Source: Anaerolineae bacterium
Lineage (GTDB): Bacteria; Chloroflexota; Anaerolineae; Anaerolineales; Villigracilaceae
Direction of reading: 5' to 3'
NCBI GenBank assembly: GCA_003484265.1
Contig: DNDO01000049.1
Location: 1 to 31,550 of the forward strand
Length of the DNA stretch: 31,550 bases
In this document: piece after piece, positions 7,513 to 15,363 of the stretch
Layout: each line of letters starts with the position of its first letter
Position numbering within the stretch: the first letter of the stretch is position 1
Made by a program: the position numbers and the translations under genes
The notes under the pieces: generated by a model
The model's database searches: none
What the model was told of the DNA's origin: nothing
The model's input: the letters and a program-made list of their open reading frames with translations, nothing else

Positions 7513-9045
7513 TTAGACGCGTGCGGCAGCAACCGCATTTGCCATATTTTGAACCGATATTGTATCTTTTTCTTTGAGGATTCTCTCGGTCGTCAGGCGG
7601 GCAGATAACAGCACGATGGGAAGCCCCGTGCCTGGATGGGTGGACGCACCAGCGAAGTAGAGATTTTTATATTTCTTATGACGGTTCTGCGGACGCAAAT
7701 AGCCAACCTGCAAGAAGTTGTGACTGAGACCAAACGCAGAGCCCTTCTCAAGGTTAAAACGTTCTTTCCAAACTTTGGGTTGATACACGATCTCGAACTT
7801 GATATGTTCTCTGAGATCATCCACGCCTAATTCCGTAGCGAGGCGTTTGAACACGATTTCGCGAGCACGTTTTACCAGCGCATCCCAGTCCTGTTCACTG
7901 CGTGCATCAAGGTGACCGACAGGCATCAACACGTAGAGAGTATCCTGACCTTTTGGAGCGGCGGCTTTATCAGTGCGTGTTGGCGCATGGACATAGAAAG
8001 ACGGCACATCAGGTAATGTGTGATCCTCGAATATTCGGTCAAACGAAGCCTTGTAATCGCCGCCGAGGAATACGTTGTGATGCGCGATCTGTTCATACTC
8101 CTTGTCCACGCCCCAGTAGAACATTATCGTGGAGCAGGTGTAGAGTTTGTTTTCGAGTTTTTTTGATTCATTTACATCGGGCAATAATTCTTTATAAATA
8201 TAGGGCAGGTCTGCATTGCCGATGAAGATGTCGGCTGTTAATTCTCGTCCATCATTTAACTGAACACCTTCAACTCTTGAACCTGCAACTTTCATACGTT
8301 TTACAGGTGAGTTGTAGATGAACTTGACACCCAGTTTTTCAGCAACCTTGACCAACGCCTGAATGCCCGCGTACATCCCGCCCATGGGGTACCAAACACC
8401 TTCGGCTAATTCCGTGTATTGCAAAAGGGAGTATGTGGCAGGCGCATCGTAAGGGCTGAGACCAAGATACATATTCTGGAAAGTGAATGCTGCTTTGAGC
8501 CTTTCATCTTTGAAGTATTTACCGACATTGGCAAAATGTTTCTGTAATGCTTTGAGGTTGAATATGAGGGGCAGATTACGCAGTGATAGGTACTCGAAGA
8601 TGTTGTAAAAATTGCGCCCCACAAACTTCTCAACGGATACCTTGTAATGTTTGCCGCCTTCCGCGATGTAATTCAGGAAGCCCGTGAAGGCGGTCTTCTC
8701 AACCTTCTCCAGTTGTTCCTGCATTTTTCCGATGTCCGACGTCAACTCCAATTTCAAGCCGTCGATAAAATGGACTTTATATGTGGGGTCGATGCGGCGC
8801 AGGTCGAGGTGGTCATTCATTTTCTCGCCGAGGGAGGCAAAGGTTTCCTCCCAAATTTCGGGCATCAAGAACAGGGTTGGACCAATATCGAAGCGGTGAC
8901 CGTCGCGTACGATCTGGTTGGCGCGCCCGCCAGGGGTCGCCTCCTTTTCGAGCACTGTCACGTCATATCCGTTTTTGGCGAGGCGGGCGGCAGTGGCAAT
9001 CCCGCCAATGCCTGCCCCGATCACGATTGCAGTTCGTTTTTTCAT
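7513..9045 (-). CDS. crtI: Phytoene desaturase
   Basis: A 510-residue FAD-dependent carotenoid desaturase. The N-terminal dinucleotide fold has G10-x-G12-x-x-G15 followed by the E-rich strand and PGGRANQIVRDGHRFDIGPT. The C-terminal block YFAGASTHPGTGLPIVLLSA matches the CrtI family, which converts phytoene stepwise to lycopene or neurosporene. How many desaturations it makes cannot be read. GGAAGAA precedes the ATG. It is the first gene of the leftward transcription unit and is divergent from crtB, sharing the 148-bp control region with it. CrtN/CrtO-like variants are possible but the adjacent crtB favours CrtI. Confidence 0.93.
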   Translation of the reverse strand: MKKRTAIVIGAGIGGIATAARLAKNGYDVTVLEKEATPGGRANQIVRDGHRFDIGPTLFLMPEIWEETFASLGEKMNDHLDLRRIDPTYKVHFIDGLKLELTSDIGKMQEQLEKVEKTAFTGFLNYIAEGGKHYKVSVEKFVGRNFYNIFEYLSLRNLPLIFNLKALQKHFANVGKYFKDERLKAAFTFQNMYLGLSPYDAPATYSLLQYTELAEGVWYPMGGMYAGIQALVKVAEKLGVKFIYNSPVKRMKVAGSRVEGVQLNDGRELTADIFIGNADLPYIYKELLPDVNESKKLENKLYTCSTIMFYWGVDKEYEQIAHHNVFLGGDYKASFDRIFEDHTLPDVPSFYVHAPTRTDKAAAPKGQDTLYVLMPVGHLDARSEQDWDALVKRAREIVFKRLATELGVDDLREHIKFEIVYQPKVWKERFNLEKGSAFGLSHNFLQVGYLRPQNRHKKYKNLYFAGASTHPGTGLPIVLLSARLTTERILKEKDTISVQNMANAVAAARV

Positions 9046-9103
9046 GTTTCTTCCTTAGCTCCCCTCTCTCGTTTTAGGAAAGGGGTTGGGTGTCATTTCA
9101 AGC

Positions 9104-9131
9104 ATTATACACAATGCACAGAATTTGTCAA
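9104..9131 (-). promoter_or_regulatory. Leftward promoter for crtI-carH-heliorhodopsin set
   Basis: On the minus strand a perfect -35 TTGACA (9131-9126) is separated by 16 bp from a perfect -10 TATAAT (9109-9104), about 60 bp before the crtI ATG. The -35 lies inside the left arm of the palindrome at 9125-9145. Confidence 0.8.
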
Positions 9132-9145
9132 GATTATCTTGACAA
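9125..9145. promoter_or_regulatory. 21-bp palindrome overlapping both -35 boxes, candidate CarH operator
   Basis: TTGTCAAGA (9125-9133), spacer TTA, TCTTGACAA (9137-9145) is a perfect 9-bp inverted repeat. Each arm contains the -35 hexamer of one of two divergent promoters, so a protein bound here would block both. CarH-family repressors are known to bind over -35 regions of carotenoid promoters. Assigning this site to the CarH-like gene product in this window is inference. Confidence 0.65.
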
Positions 9146-9167
9146 AAGAACACAAAACATGTACAAT
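9139..9167 (+). promoter_or_regulatory. Rightward promoter for crtB
   Basis: TTGACA (9139-9144), a 17-bp spacer, and TACAAT (9162-9167) form a near-consensus housekeeping promoter about 27 bp before the crtB ATG. The crtB ribosome-binding site TTGGAGGT (9184-9190) follows. Confidence 0.8.
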
Positions 9168-9193
9168 GAATCAATTCTACCTTTGGAGGTCAA

Positions 9194-10138
9194 ATGCAGG
9201 TACAAGCGAAATGGGAAAACCAACTACTCGATTTGGCGGGGAAAATCCCGCACTCATCAACCCGCCCCTTCTTTTCATATTGGGCTGGCGATGCCGCACT
9301 TCGCAAAGCCTACAATCTCGCCGAAAAGATCACGGCGAGACAGAGCAAATCCTTCCATTTTGCATCCTCGCTCCTCCCAGAAGAGAAACGTTTAGCCGTT
9401 CGCGCCTTGTATGCCTTTTGCCGCACAGTGGATGACATTGTGGATACGTCCACGGACGATACGCGAGAGTCCCAACTCGATTACTGGCGTGGGATGGTGG
9501 AGCACGCCTCTTTTCTCGACGGGGATCTGGTTGCCGCTGCATGGGCTGATACCTTATCCCGTTACCAAATTCCCCGGCACTATGCCCTTCAATTGATAGA
9601 CGGCGTCAACCGCGACTTGACCCAGTCCCGGTATCAAACCTTCGAAGAGCTTGCCACATATTGCTACGGTGTGGCATCTACGGTTGGATTGATGAGCATG
9701 TACATAATTGGTTTCAACAGCAATAAAGCAGTTCCGTACGCGATCAAACTCGGTGTCGCCCTCCAAATGACCAACATCCTGCGCGATGTGGGGGAGGACT
9801 TCCAAAATGGACGGCTCTATTTGCCGCGTGAAGAACTCGCCTACTACGGTATTCGTGAACAGGATATCGTTGAGGGGCATGTCACCGACAACTGGCGACA
9901 GTTCATGAAGTTCCAGATCGAACGTACACGTCAGCTTTATGAAGATTCATGGGAAGGCGTAAAGATGCTTGAACGCGAAGGACAATTTGCCATCGGCGCC
10001 GCATCCGTTTTTTATCAGGGTATCTTGGATGAGATCGAAAAGAACGACTATGATGTATTTACGCAAAGAGCGAATTTATCCGCATTGAGCAAACTAAGAA
10101 AAGTTCCAGCCTTATGGTTGAAGATCAAAGCTTTGTAA
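9194..10138 (+). CDS. crtB: Phytoene synthase
   Basis: A 314-residue squalene/phytoene synthase. The two Mg-diphosphate-binding Asp motifs are present: DDIVD at 80-84 and DVGED at 198-202, the latter within NILRDVGEDFQNGRLYLPREEL. AFCRTVDDIVD is also typical. The enzyme condenses two geranylgeranyl diphosphates to phytoene, the first committed carotenoid step. Squalene synthase is a weaker alternative because crtI is adjacent. The ATG has a strong GGAGG 4-5 nt upstream. It is divergent from crtI and 25 bp ahead of the TspO-like gene, with which it is likely cotranscribed. No geranylgeranyl diphosphate synthase is present in the window. Confidence 0.93.
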   Translation: MQVQAKWENQLLDLAGKIPHSSTRPFFSYWAGDAALRKAYNLAEKITARQSKSFHFASSLLPEEKRLAVRALYAFCRTVDDIVDTSTDDTRESQLDYWRGMVEHASFLDGDLVAAAWADTLSRYQIPRHYALQLIDGVNRDLTQSRYQTFEELATYCYGVASTVGLMSMYIIGFNSNKAVPYAIKLGVALQMTNILRDVGEDFQNGRLYLPREELAYYGIREQDIVEGHVTDNWRQFMKFQIERTRQLYEDSWEGVKMLEREGQFAIGAASVFYQGILDEIEKNDYDVFTQRANLSALSKLRKVPALWLKIKAL

Positions 10139-10163
10139 ATCGAAGCATAATAGGAGAAATAAA

Positions 10164-10913
10164 TTGAAAGACACGTTACGACAAATCACCAATCTTGTTA
10201 CCGTCATCATTGCGCTGACGATTAACATCCTGGCCTCTGCTTTGCCCCTCAACGGACAGAACACAGGCGAAATTTCAGACCGCTTCGAAGTGTTTTTCGT
10301 CCCCGCTGGTTATGTATTTTTAATCTGGTTCTTCATCTTCGCCGGCTGGATCGCATTTTCCATTTTCCAGTCTCTGCCGGCACAAAAGGAAAAGCCCCGT
10401 CTACGCAGACTTGGTTATTTATTTGCCCTGAGCAATATTGCCAACGCAGGCTGGTTATTCATGTGGCACTACAATTATTTTGGATTGAGCGTGATCTTCA
10501 TGCTGTCCTTGCTGGGACTGCTCATCGCCTGCTACCTGCGTCTCGATGTGAACCGCTCTGGCGCCAAAGGTGCCGAATGGTGGTCGGTTGATTTGCCCTT
10601 CAGCGTCTATCTCGGCTGGATTACCGTAGCTACTGTCGCAAACATCACAGCCTGGTTGTCCTTTGTCAACTGGAACGGCCTGGGTATCTCAGAGCCGATC
10701 TGGGCGGTTATCATGCTTGCGGTCGCGTCCATCCTCGGTTTTGGCATGGCATTTACGAGGCGGGACGCAGGCTATCTGCTCGTCCTTGTCTGGGCATTTA
10801 TCGGCATCGCAGTTAAGCAGACACCTGCTCTAGTAGTCACCGGTGCATGGATCGCGGCAGGTGCCATGCTCGTGCTTGCCTTGTACAACTTGATCCGCCG
10901 CCAATCCGCATAG
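10164..10913 (+). CDS. TspO/MBR-like tryptophan-rich membrane protein
   Basis: A 249-residue hydrophobic protein with seven or so membrane helices and many Trp residues. The PAGYVFLIWFFIFAGWIAF segment (about 50-68) and the WLFMWHYNYFGLSVIF segment resemble the TspO/MBR (peripheral benzodiazepine receptor) family. However, it is longer than the classic 160-residue five-helix form, as in an extended bacterial branch. TspO proteins bind porphyrins and in Rhodobacter tune pigment gene expression in response to light and oxygen. The start is a TTG at 10164 with AGGAG 7 nt upstream. Its location directly behind crtB supports a role connected to pigment or tetrapyrrole sensing, but ligand and action are unknown. 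Confidence 0.75.
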   Translation: MKDTLRQITNLVTVIIALTINILASALPLNGQNTGEISDRFEVFFVPAGYVFLIWFFIFAGWIAFSIFQSLPAQKEKPRLRRLGYLFALSNIANAGWLFMWHYNYFGLSVIFMLSLLGLLIACYLRLDVNRSGAKGAEWWSVDLPFSVYLGWITVATVANITAWLSFVNWNGLGISEPIWAVIMLAVASILGFGMAFTRRDAGYLLVLVWAFIGIAVKQTPALVVTGAWIAAGAMLVLALYNLIRRQSA

Positions 10914-11184
10914 GTAATTTAAGCTGAACGCAGCTTATCAACTTGGTTCGCCATGGTTGGGGTGGCCTTCTTTGACATTATTCATGGATAAGCACTTGGT
11001 GGTGCATCAGGAAAGTTTGAAATATAGTGTTGGGATGAATAATTTATGAATATCGAAGATTCTCTCACGATGGTTCCAGCATTTGCGCCGAGCAGGGAAC
11101 TGATAGGATTTACCCCAATGGAGATTACTTTATTATAGTTTATATCATAATTATCTAAATGAAAACTCAAAAAAGGTCATATAA
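10914..11184. other. Intergenic region, no gene seen
   Basis: No convincing coding potential was found. A 6-bp stem AAGCTG/CAGCTT with a 4-nt loop at 10921-10936 lies just after the TspO-like stop but has no T-run, so it is at best a weak terminator. The right part (11130-11170) is AT-rich and may hold the promoter of the monooxygenase gene; no clear -35/-10 pair was found. Confidence 0.4.
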
Positions 11185-12477
11185 ATGACAATGAAAAAGC
11201 CAACTAGTTTGGTAATCGTCGGGTCGGGTCCCGTTGGAATGGTTGCCGCGTTGATGTTTAAGCAACATTTCAAGAAAGTCATCCTGCTTGAACGTCAATC
11301 AAAGGAGAGTTTCCTTCGAACCCATGGCTTTACATTTCCGATCGTGTTTTCCCCCGCTTCGATAAAAATTCTAAAAGAGATCGGTGTCTGGGAAGGGATC
11401 AGTTCACAGCGGTCTGAATTCTTCGGTGTGGTCATACATAAACGAATTTTTGGCAGGGAATTCAGGTTTACATCTTCGAGAGAGGGGGTGTATTCCCACT
11501 GGAGAAATCATGCCATCACAAAGCTTTATGAGCGGATGGTTGAATTAGGAATCCCGATTCATTTCAATGCCCGTGTTGAAAGTATAGACTTCCAGGGTAA
11601 TGTTTGCAGGGAATCAAATTTGGGGGAGATCCCATTCGATCTCCTGTTGGGTGCAGATGGCATCAACAGTCAAACTCGCGGACTTATGGCAAAGGCACAT
11701 CCAGAATTTGAAGAAAACCAGTTCAGTTTGACATTTTTAGACAACTGGTATGCCTATCGTCTCCCATCAGAGGGTGTCATGCGTGAAAAATTTTCTGGGG
11801 GGAATCGCTTCCTGGCATCAAATGTCTTTGTCGACAATCTGGCCGATCACCCCTCTGAAAAATTCCGCATAGTGACTACAGGGATGCGGCAACCAGAGGA
11901 AGAGATCAGCATCCTAATCAAATATGGCGCAGACGTGAGTTTTCCCCGCCTCAAGTATTTGAACGAGAGTTATTTTGGTCGATTTGTGGAATCAAAACAG
12001 GAATTGGATGCAGCCTGGGAAGCCGGATATGCCGGTAAGTTTGAGCAAGCTTATGCGCCAACTTTCCACTTAAACAACGTGCTGCTTATAGGTGATGCAG
12101 CTCATGGATTTGAGAGTACTGGAGATCTAATCAATCTCGGTATCGCCTCCATTGGATCGTTTTATGAAATCTTCACCCGTCAATCGGATTTGGCTGGCGC
12201 TTTGAAAGAGTATGACAACACTGTTGGCGAAGACTTACGTTTCTATGCAGGATTTTCCTATCGCAGAAGCAAAGAAAAGGTTGCATTTGAAATAGGATCG
12301 ATTGAATTTGCTGGATGGTTGGGGATTACAAAGCGCCACCCTACTTTATTTGGTATCTATGAAGATGATTTTGAGATTTCCAGTTATATGAAAGCTTATA
12401 AGAAGGACATTCTAAAGAGTAGGTTGGTAGTATTTGGTTTTATACTCGCCATCATCCTACTGATCTTAGTATGCTAA
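11185..12477 (+). CDS. FAD-dependent monooxygenase, kynurenine 3-monooxygenase-like, with C-terminal anchor
   Basis: A 430-residue group A flavoprotein hydroxylase. It shows the FAD-binding G13-x-G15-x-x-G18 fingerprint, the middle GADGINSQTRG motif (about 155-165) and a late GDAAH motif. A terminal hydrophobic helix (about 410-429) suggests a membrane anchor as in kynurenine 3-monooxygenase. After GDAAH the residues are GFESTGDLINLGI instead of the usual P-x-x-GQG-x-N-x-G, so the cofactor pocket is altered. The substrate is unknown. AAGG precedes the ATG weakly; an ATG two codons later is possible. It heads a four-gene rightward run with an SGNH hydrolase, a methyltransferase and a PLP enzyme. 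Confidence 0.82.
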   Translation: MTMKKPTSLVIVGSGPVGMVAALMFKQHFKKVILLERQSKESFLRTHGFTFPIVFSPASIKILKEIGVWEGISSQRSEFFGVVIHKRIFGREFRFTSSREGVYSHWRNHAITKLYERMVELGIPIHFNARVESIDFQGNVCRESNLGEIPFDLLLGADGINSQTRGLMAKAHPEFEENQFSLTFLDNWYAYRLPSEGVMREKFSGGNRFLASNVFVDNLADHPSEKFRIVTTGMRQPEEEISILIKYGADVSFPRLKYLNESYFGRFVESKQELDAAWEAGYAGKFEQAYAPTFHLNNVLLIGDAAHGFESTGDLINLGIASIGSFYEIFTRQSDLAGALKEYDNTVGEDLRFYAGFSYRRSKEKVAFEIGSIEFAGWLGITKRHPTLFGIYEDDFEISSYMKAYKKDILKSRLVVFGFILAIILLILVC

Positions 12478-12516
12478 TTGACATCCGTCTTGTACTCGAT
12501 TAAGGAATATAATCTC

Positions 12517-13230
12517 ATGGATTTAAGCCTTTATTTACTCATCGCTCTATTGTTGACTTCCTGCACAACCGCCTCTTCGTTGCCAACCGAAACATCGGTT
12601 CCCATGCTCAATCAGGAGACTACTTCCATGCCGAAGATTCGATATCTTGCACTGGGTGATTCGTATACCATAGGTGAAAAAGTCCCTGAACGGGACCGTT
12701 GGTCCAACCAACTCGAGAAATTACTTGAAGGGAATGGTATTTACTCGGATGTAACCATCATCGCCCGTACAGGCTGGACGGTCAACGAACTTTGGGAAGG
12801 AATCCAAGCCACTCCTCCGGAGGGATCGTATGACATGGTCACGTTATTAATAGGTGTCAATGACCAGTACCGCGGCTATCCCGTGGACGGTTATCGCGAA
12901 GATTTCCGTTTTATACTCGGGAAAGCCATCGAATATGCGGGTGGTGACCCGGAACGAGTGGTAGTGTTGTCCATTCCTGATTGGGGATTTACTCCTTTTG
13001 CAGGAAGTCAGGACACCGAACCCATCAGCAAAAAAATCGACGAGTTCAATGCCGTCAACCTTGAAGAATCTGAATCGGCGGGAGTATATTATGTGAATGT
13101 AACCCTCATCTCCCGCATGGCAATGGACGATTTTGATTTGCTTGCTTCGGATCGATTGCATCCATCAGGTAAAATGTATGCCATGTGGGCGGAGAAGACT
13201 TTGCCGATCGCTTTGGAAATATTGAAATAA
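12517..13230 (+). CDS. SGNH/GDSL hydrolase, predicted lipoprotein
   Basis: A 237-residue secreted esterase-like protein. It starts with a short hydrophobic signal ending in a lipobox LTSC (Cys16), so it is probably a lipid-anchored surface protein. The SGNH catalytic blocks are all visible: GDS with Ser49, GVND with Asn115, and DRLH with Asp212 and His215. The natural substrate (acyl ester or carbohydrate ester) is not predictable. The ATG at 12517 is chosen because it sits at the signal peptide with AAGGA about 11 nt upstream; a TTG at 12478 would add 13 unlikely residues. It follows the monooxygenase by 39 bp. Confidence 0.85.
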   Translation: MDLSLYLLIALLLTSCTTASSLPTETSVPMLNQETTSMPKIRYLALGDSYTIGEKVPERDRWSNQLEKLLEGNGIYSDVTIIARTGWTVNELWEGIQATPPEGSYDMVTLLIGVNDQYRGYPVDGYREDFRFILGKAIEYAGGDPERVVVLSIPDWGFTPFAGSQDTEPISKKIDEFNAVNLEESESAGVYYVNVTLISRMAMDDFDLLASDRLHPSGKMYAMWAEKTLPIALEILK

Positions 13231-13284
13231 TGATAGTAGGGCTTGGTCACCCCGCCCGTAGTACAAAAATATGAGGAGAATGAC

Positions 13285-13923
13285 ATGTCTAAAATAGATT
13301 ACGACAAAACGCAGGAATATTTAGAAACTCTCATTCCCCCGCGCGAAGAAGAGATTCAAAGGATGGAGGAGTATGCAAAAGAAAAAGGTTTCCCGATCAT
13401 CGGTCCTGCATGCGGATATTATTGTTACCAACTCGCGAGAATGATCGGGGCGAAATCCATCTTTGAACTGGGATCAGGATATGGCTATTCAACGGCATGG
13501 TTTGCAAAGGCAGTGAAAGAAAATGGGGGAGGGGTAGTGCACCACACCGTCTGGGACGATGATCTGTCGAAGCGTGCGAAAGGACATTTGTCCGCGTTGG
13601 GGAGCGACGATGTCGTCAAGTTCCATATAGCGGAGGCGGTTGAGACTCTTCGCAAGACGAGCGGTCCGTTTGACATCATCTTCAACGATATTGATAAGGA
13701 TGCATATCCAACTTCCTTGCCTCATATCAAAGAGAAATTACGCTCAGGCGGATTGCTCATCATTGACAACATGATATGGCATGGACAGATCCTCGACCCG
13801 AACGACCGCGAAAAGACCACGGAAGCTATCCGCGAATTCACGAAGATGATAACGACCGATCCTGATTGGATCGTTTCACTAACCCCCATGCGAGACGGGA
13901 TGATCGTTGCATTTAAAAAATAA
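13285..13923 (+). CDS. SAM-dependent O-methyltransferase (catechol/caffeoyl-CoA type)
   Basis: A 212-residue class I methyltransferase. Motif I is IFELGSGYGYST (about 59-70). The acidic FNDIDKD (133-139) and the IDN at 160-162 supply the metal-binding residues of the divalent-cation-dependent O-methyltransferase family (PF01596). It would methylate hydroxyl groups of small aromatic or similar substrates. The ATG at 13285 follows GAGGAGAATGAC, a strong ribosome-binding site; an in-frame earlier start at 13243 lacks one. It lies 54 bp after the SGNH gene and 8 bp ahead of the MalY-like gene. Substrate is unknown. Confidence 0.88.
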   Translation: MSKIDYDKTQEYLETLIPPREEEIQRMEEYAKEKGFPIIGPACGYYCYQLARMIGAKSIFELGSGYGYSTAWFAKAVKENGGGVVHHTVWDDDLSKRAKGHLSALGSDDVVKFHIAEAVETLRKTSGPFDIIFNDIDKDAYPTSLPHIKEKLRSGGLLIIDNMIWHGQILDPNDREKTTEAIREFTKMITTDPDWIVSLTPMRDGMIVAFKK

Positions 13924-13931
13924 CAGAGACT

Positions 13932-15092
13932 ATGAAATACAGTTTTTATGCCACCCCAAACCGCCGCAACCTGAATATTCTGAACAAATGGACTTACTAT
14001 CCAAAAGATGTGCTTCCCATGTGGGTGGCAGATATGGATTTTCCAGCTCCAATACCTATTCTAAATGAACTTCATCGGGTGGTGGATCAAGGCGTACTTG
14101 GTTATGAGATCCCGTCAAAATCCTTGAGCGAGACGGTCGCCGCCCGCATGGACCATCTATACCAATGGAAAGTGAGACCTGAGTCTGTGGTCACTGTGAC
14201 GGGCATCGTAAGCGGGTTCAACGTGGCGGCGCGAGTGTTCTGTTCACTGAAGAAGGGGGTGCTCATTCAGACGCCGGTGTTTAACGAGTTCCATGAGGTT
14301 AAAAACAATATCGGTATTCCGCAAATCGATGTTCCACTCGTTAAAAGCGTGGACGGGAACATTTTGCACTACGAGATCGATTGGGATGTTTTTAGAAAAC
14401 AGGTGAAGAAGGCGGGCATGTTCCTATTATGCAATCCGCATAACCCGCTCGGTATCATCTTTTCTCATAAAGACCTGTTGCGTATGGCTGAATTTTGTAT
14501 TGAGAACGGCGTCGTGATCGTTTCCGATGAGATTCATTCAGAACTGTTGCTTGGCGGCAATCAATTCACCCCAATGGCGAAACTCTCGCCAGAGATCGCA
14601 AAACATACAATTACACTCGTATCGCCTTCGAAGACGTTTAATGTACCTGGTTTGTTCTGTGGCTTTGCAATCATCCAAAATAAGGAGTTGCGTGAGCGGT
14701 ATAAAAAAGAAGTGGAACATTTGCGTCTGCATGTGAACAGCATGGGATTGCATGCTGCTCAGGTTGCGTTCTCCGGTCAATGTGACGGCTGGTTGAGAGA
14801 ATTACGCCGCTACCTGACCGCGAACCGGGATTTCCTCGTGAAATACATTACAGAGAATATGCCCAATGTGAGAACAACCATCTCAGAAGCCACTTATTTG
14901 GGCTGGCTCGATTTTACGCGAACAGGAATTAAAGGCTCCCCCTACAAATATCTCATAAAAAATGCCAAGGTGGCATTAAGCGAGGGGAAAATATTTGGCA
15001 GTGATGGGAAAGGTCATACCCGCATCAACTTCGGCACGTCGCGCAAAATTCTCAAACAGGGATTGGACCGCATTCGCAGAGCGCTGCCATAA
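13932..15092 (+). CDS. MalY/PatB-type PLP-dependent C-S lyase / aminotransferase
   Basis: A 386-residue fold-type I PLP enzyme. It has LPMWVADMDFPAP near the start (28-40), CNPHNPLG (167-174) with the PLP-contacting Asn, SDEIHSELLL (198-207), and Lys234 in SPSKTFNVPG as the Schiff-base lysine. This is the pattern of MalY/PatB cystathionine beta-lyases rather than ordinary aspartate aminotransferases. The expected reaction is cleavage of a cysteine-S-conjugate or cystathionine, giving pyruvate, ammonia and a thiol. The ATG is 8 nt after the methyltransferase stop, pointing to one transcript. Its stop codon overlaps the A-run that forms the opposite-strand terminator. Confidence 0.88.
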   Translation: MKYSFYATPNRRNLNILNKWTYYPKDVLPMWVADMDFPAPIPILNELHRVVDQGVLGYEIPSKSLSETVAARMDHLYQWKVRPESVVTVTGIVSGFNVAARVFCSLKKGVLIQTPVFNEFHEVKNNIGIPQIDVPLVKSVDGNILHYEIDWDVFRKQVKKAGMFLLCNPHNPLGIIFSHKDLLRMAEFCIENGVVIVSDEIHSELLLGGNQFTPMAKLSPEIAKHTITLVSPSKTFNVPGLFCGFAIIQNKELRERYKKEVEHLRLHVNSMGLHAAQVAFSGQCDGWLRELRRYLTANRDFLVKYITENMPNVRTTISEATYLGWLDFTRTGIKGSPYKYLIKNAKVALSEGKIFGSDGKGHTRINFGTSRKILKQGLDRIRRALP

Positions 15093-15136
15093 AAAAAGAC
15101 GAATGGGGAACCTTGTTACAGGAACACCCATCCGTC
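15091..15136 (-). terminator. Strong minus-strand intrinsic terminator
   Basis: On the minus strand, GACGGATGGG (15136-15127) pairs with CCCATTCGTC (15107-15098), with one G-T position. A seven-T run (15097-15091) follows immediately. There is no T-run on the plus strand, so it terminates leftward transcripts. Confidence 0.85.
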
Positions 15137-15303
15137 GAATAAGTCTTACTATTAAGATGGCTGAAAGGAGCGGGGGAACTGCGCCTTCCTATCGTTAGGA
15201 GAACGTCTGGTAACAAAGCCGAGCTTCGTCCAGCTTAAGGCAACCCGGTCCTTCCGTAGGTAAAAATGTCAGGTGGTGTTTCTATGGGTACCTCCTTTCT
15301 CTT
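15137..15303 (-). ncRNA. Probable structured small RNA of unknown family (6S-like candidate)
   Basis: This stretch is non-coding and highly structured. GAAAGGAG (15299-15292 on the minus strand) pairs perfectly with CTCCTTTC (15170-15163), closing a domain of about 137 nt. Inside are a hairpin at 15233-15207 (CUGG + ACGAAGC paired with GCUUUGU + CCAG), a short CCUA/UAGG hairpin and a GCCUU/AAGGC pairing. One pair of the first hairpin is G-U on the minus strand but A-C on the plus strand, favouring leftward transcription. A -10-like TATGAT lies at 15315-15310 and a strong terminator follows. The closing-stem layout recalls 6S RNA, but the domain is short. It could instead be the long 3' UTR of the upstream membrane-protein gene. 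Confidence 0.5.
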
Positions 15304-15363
15304 ATTTACATCATACACCCAATTAACTGCGATACATTAAATTCAGTTTACAGACTCCTTAAA

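Noticed and set aside
8647..9435. Plus-strand 262-codon frame spanning the crtI start, the promoter region and the crtB start
   Set aside because: It would overlap two well-supported genes and the divergent promoters; its translation has no family resemblance.
10921..10936. Terminator after the TspO-like gene
   Set aside because: Only a 6-bp stem and no T-run.
15137..15303. c-di-AMP (ydaO) riboswitch on the plus strand
   Set aside because: GGAGCGGGGGAA recalls part of that motif, but the remaining conserved blocks do not line up, no plus-strand gene follows directly, and the terminator is on the minus strand.
15137..15303. Bacterial SRP RNA on the minus strand
   Set aside because: CGGAAGGACCGGG resembles part of the helix 8 loop, but the symmetric loop sequence and Alu-like hairpin are missing.
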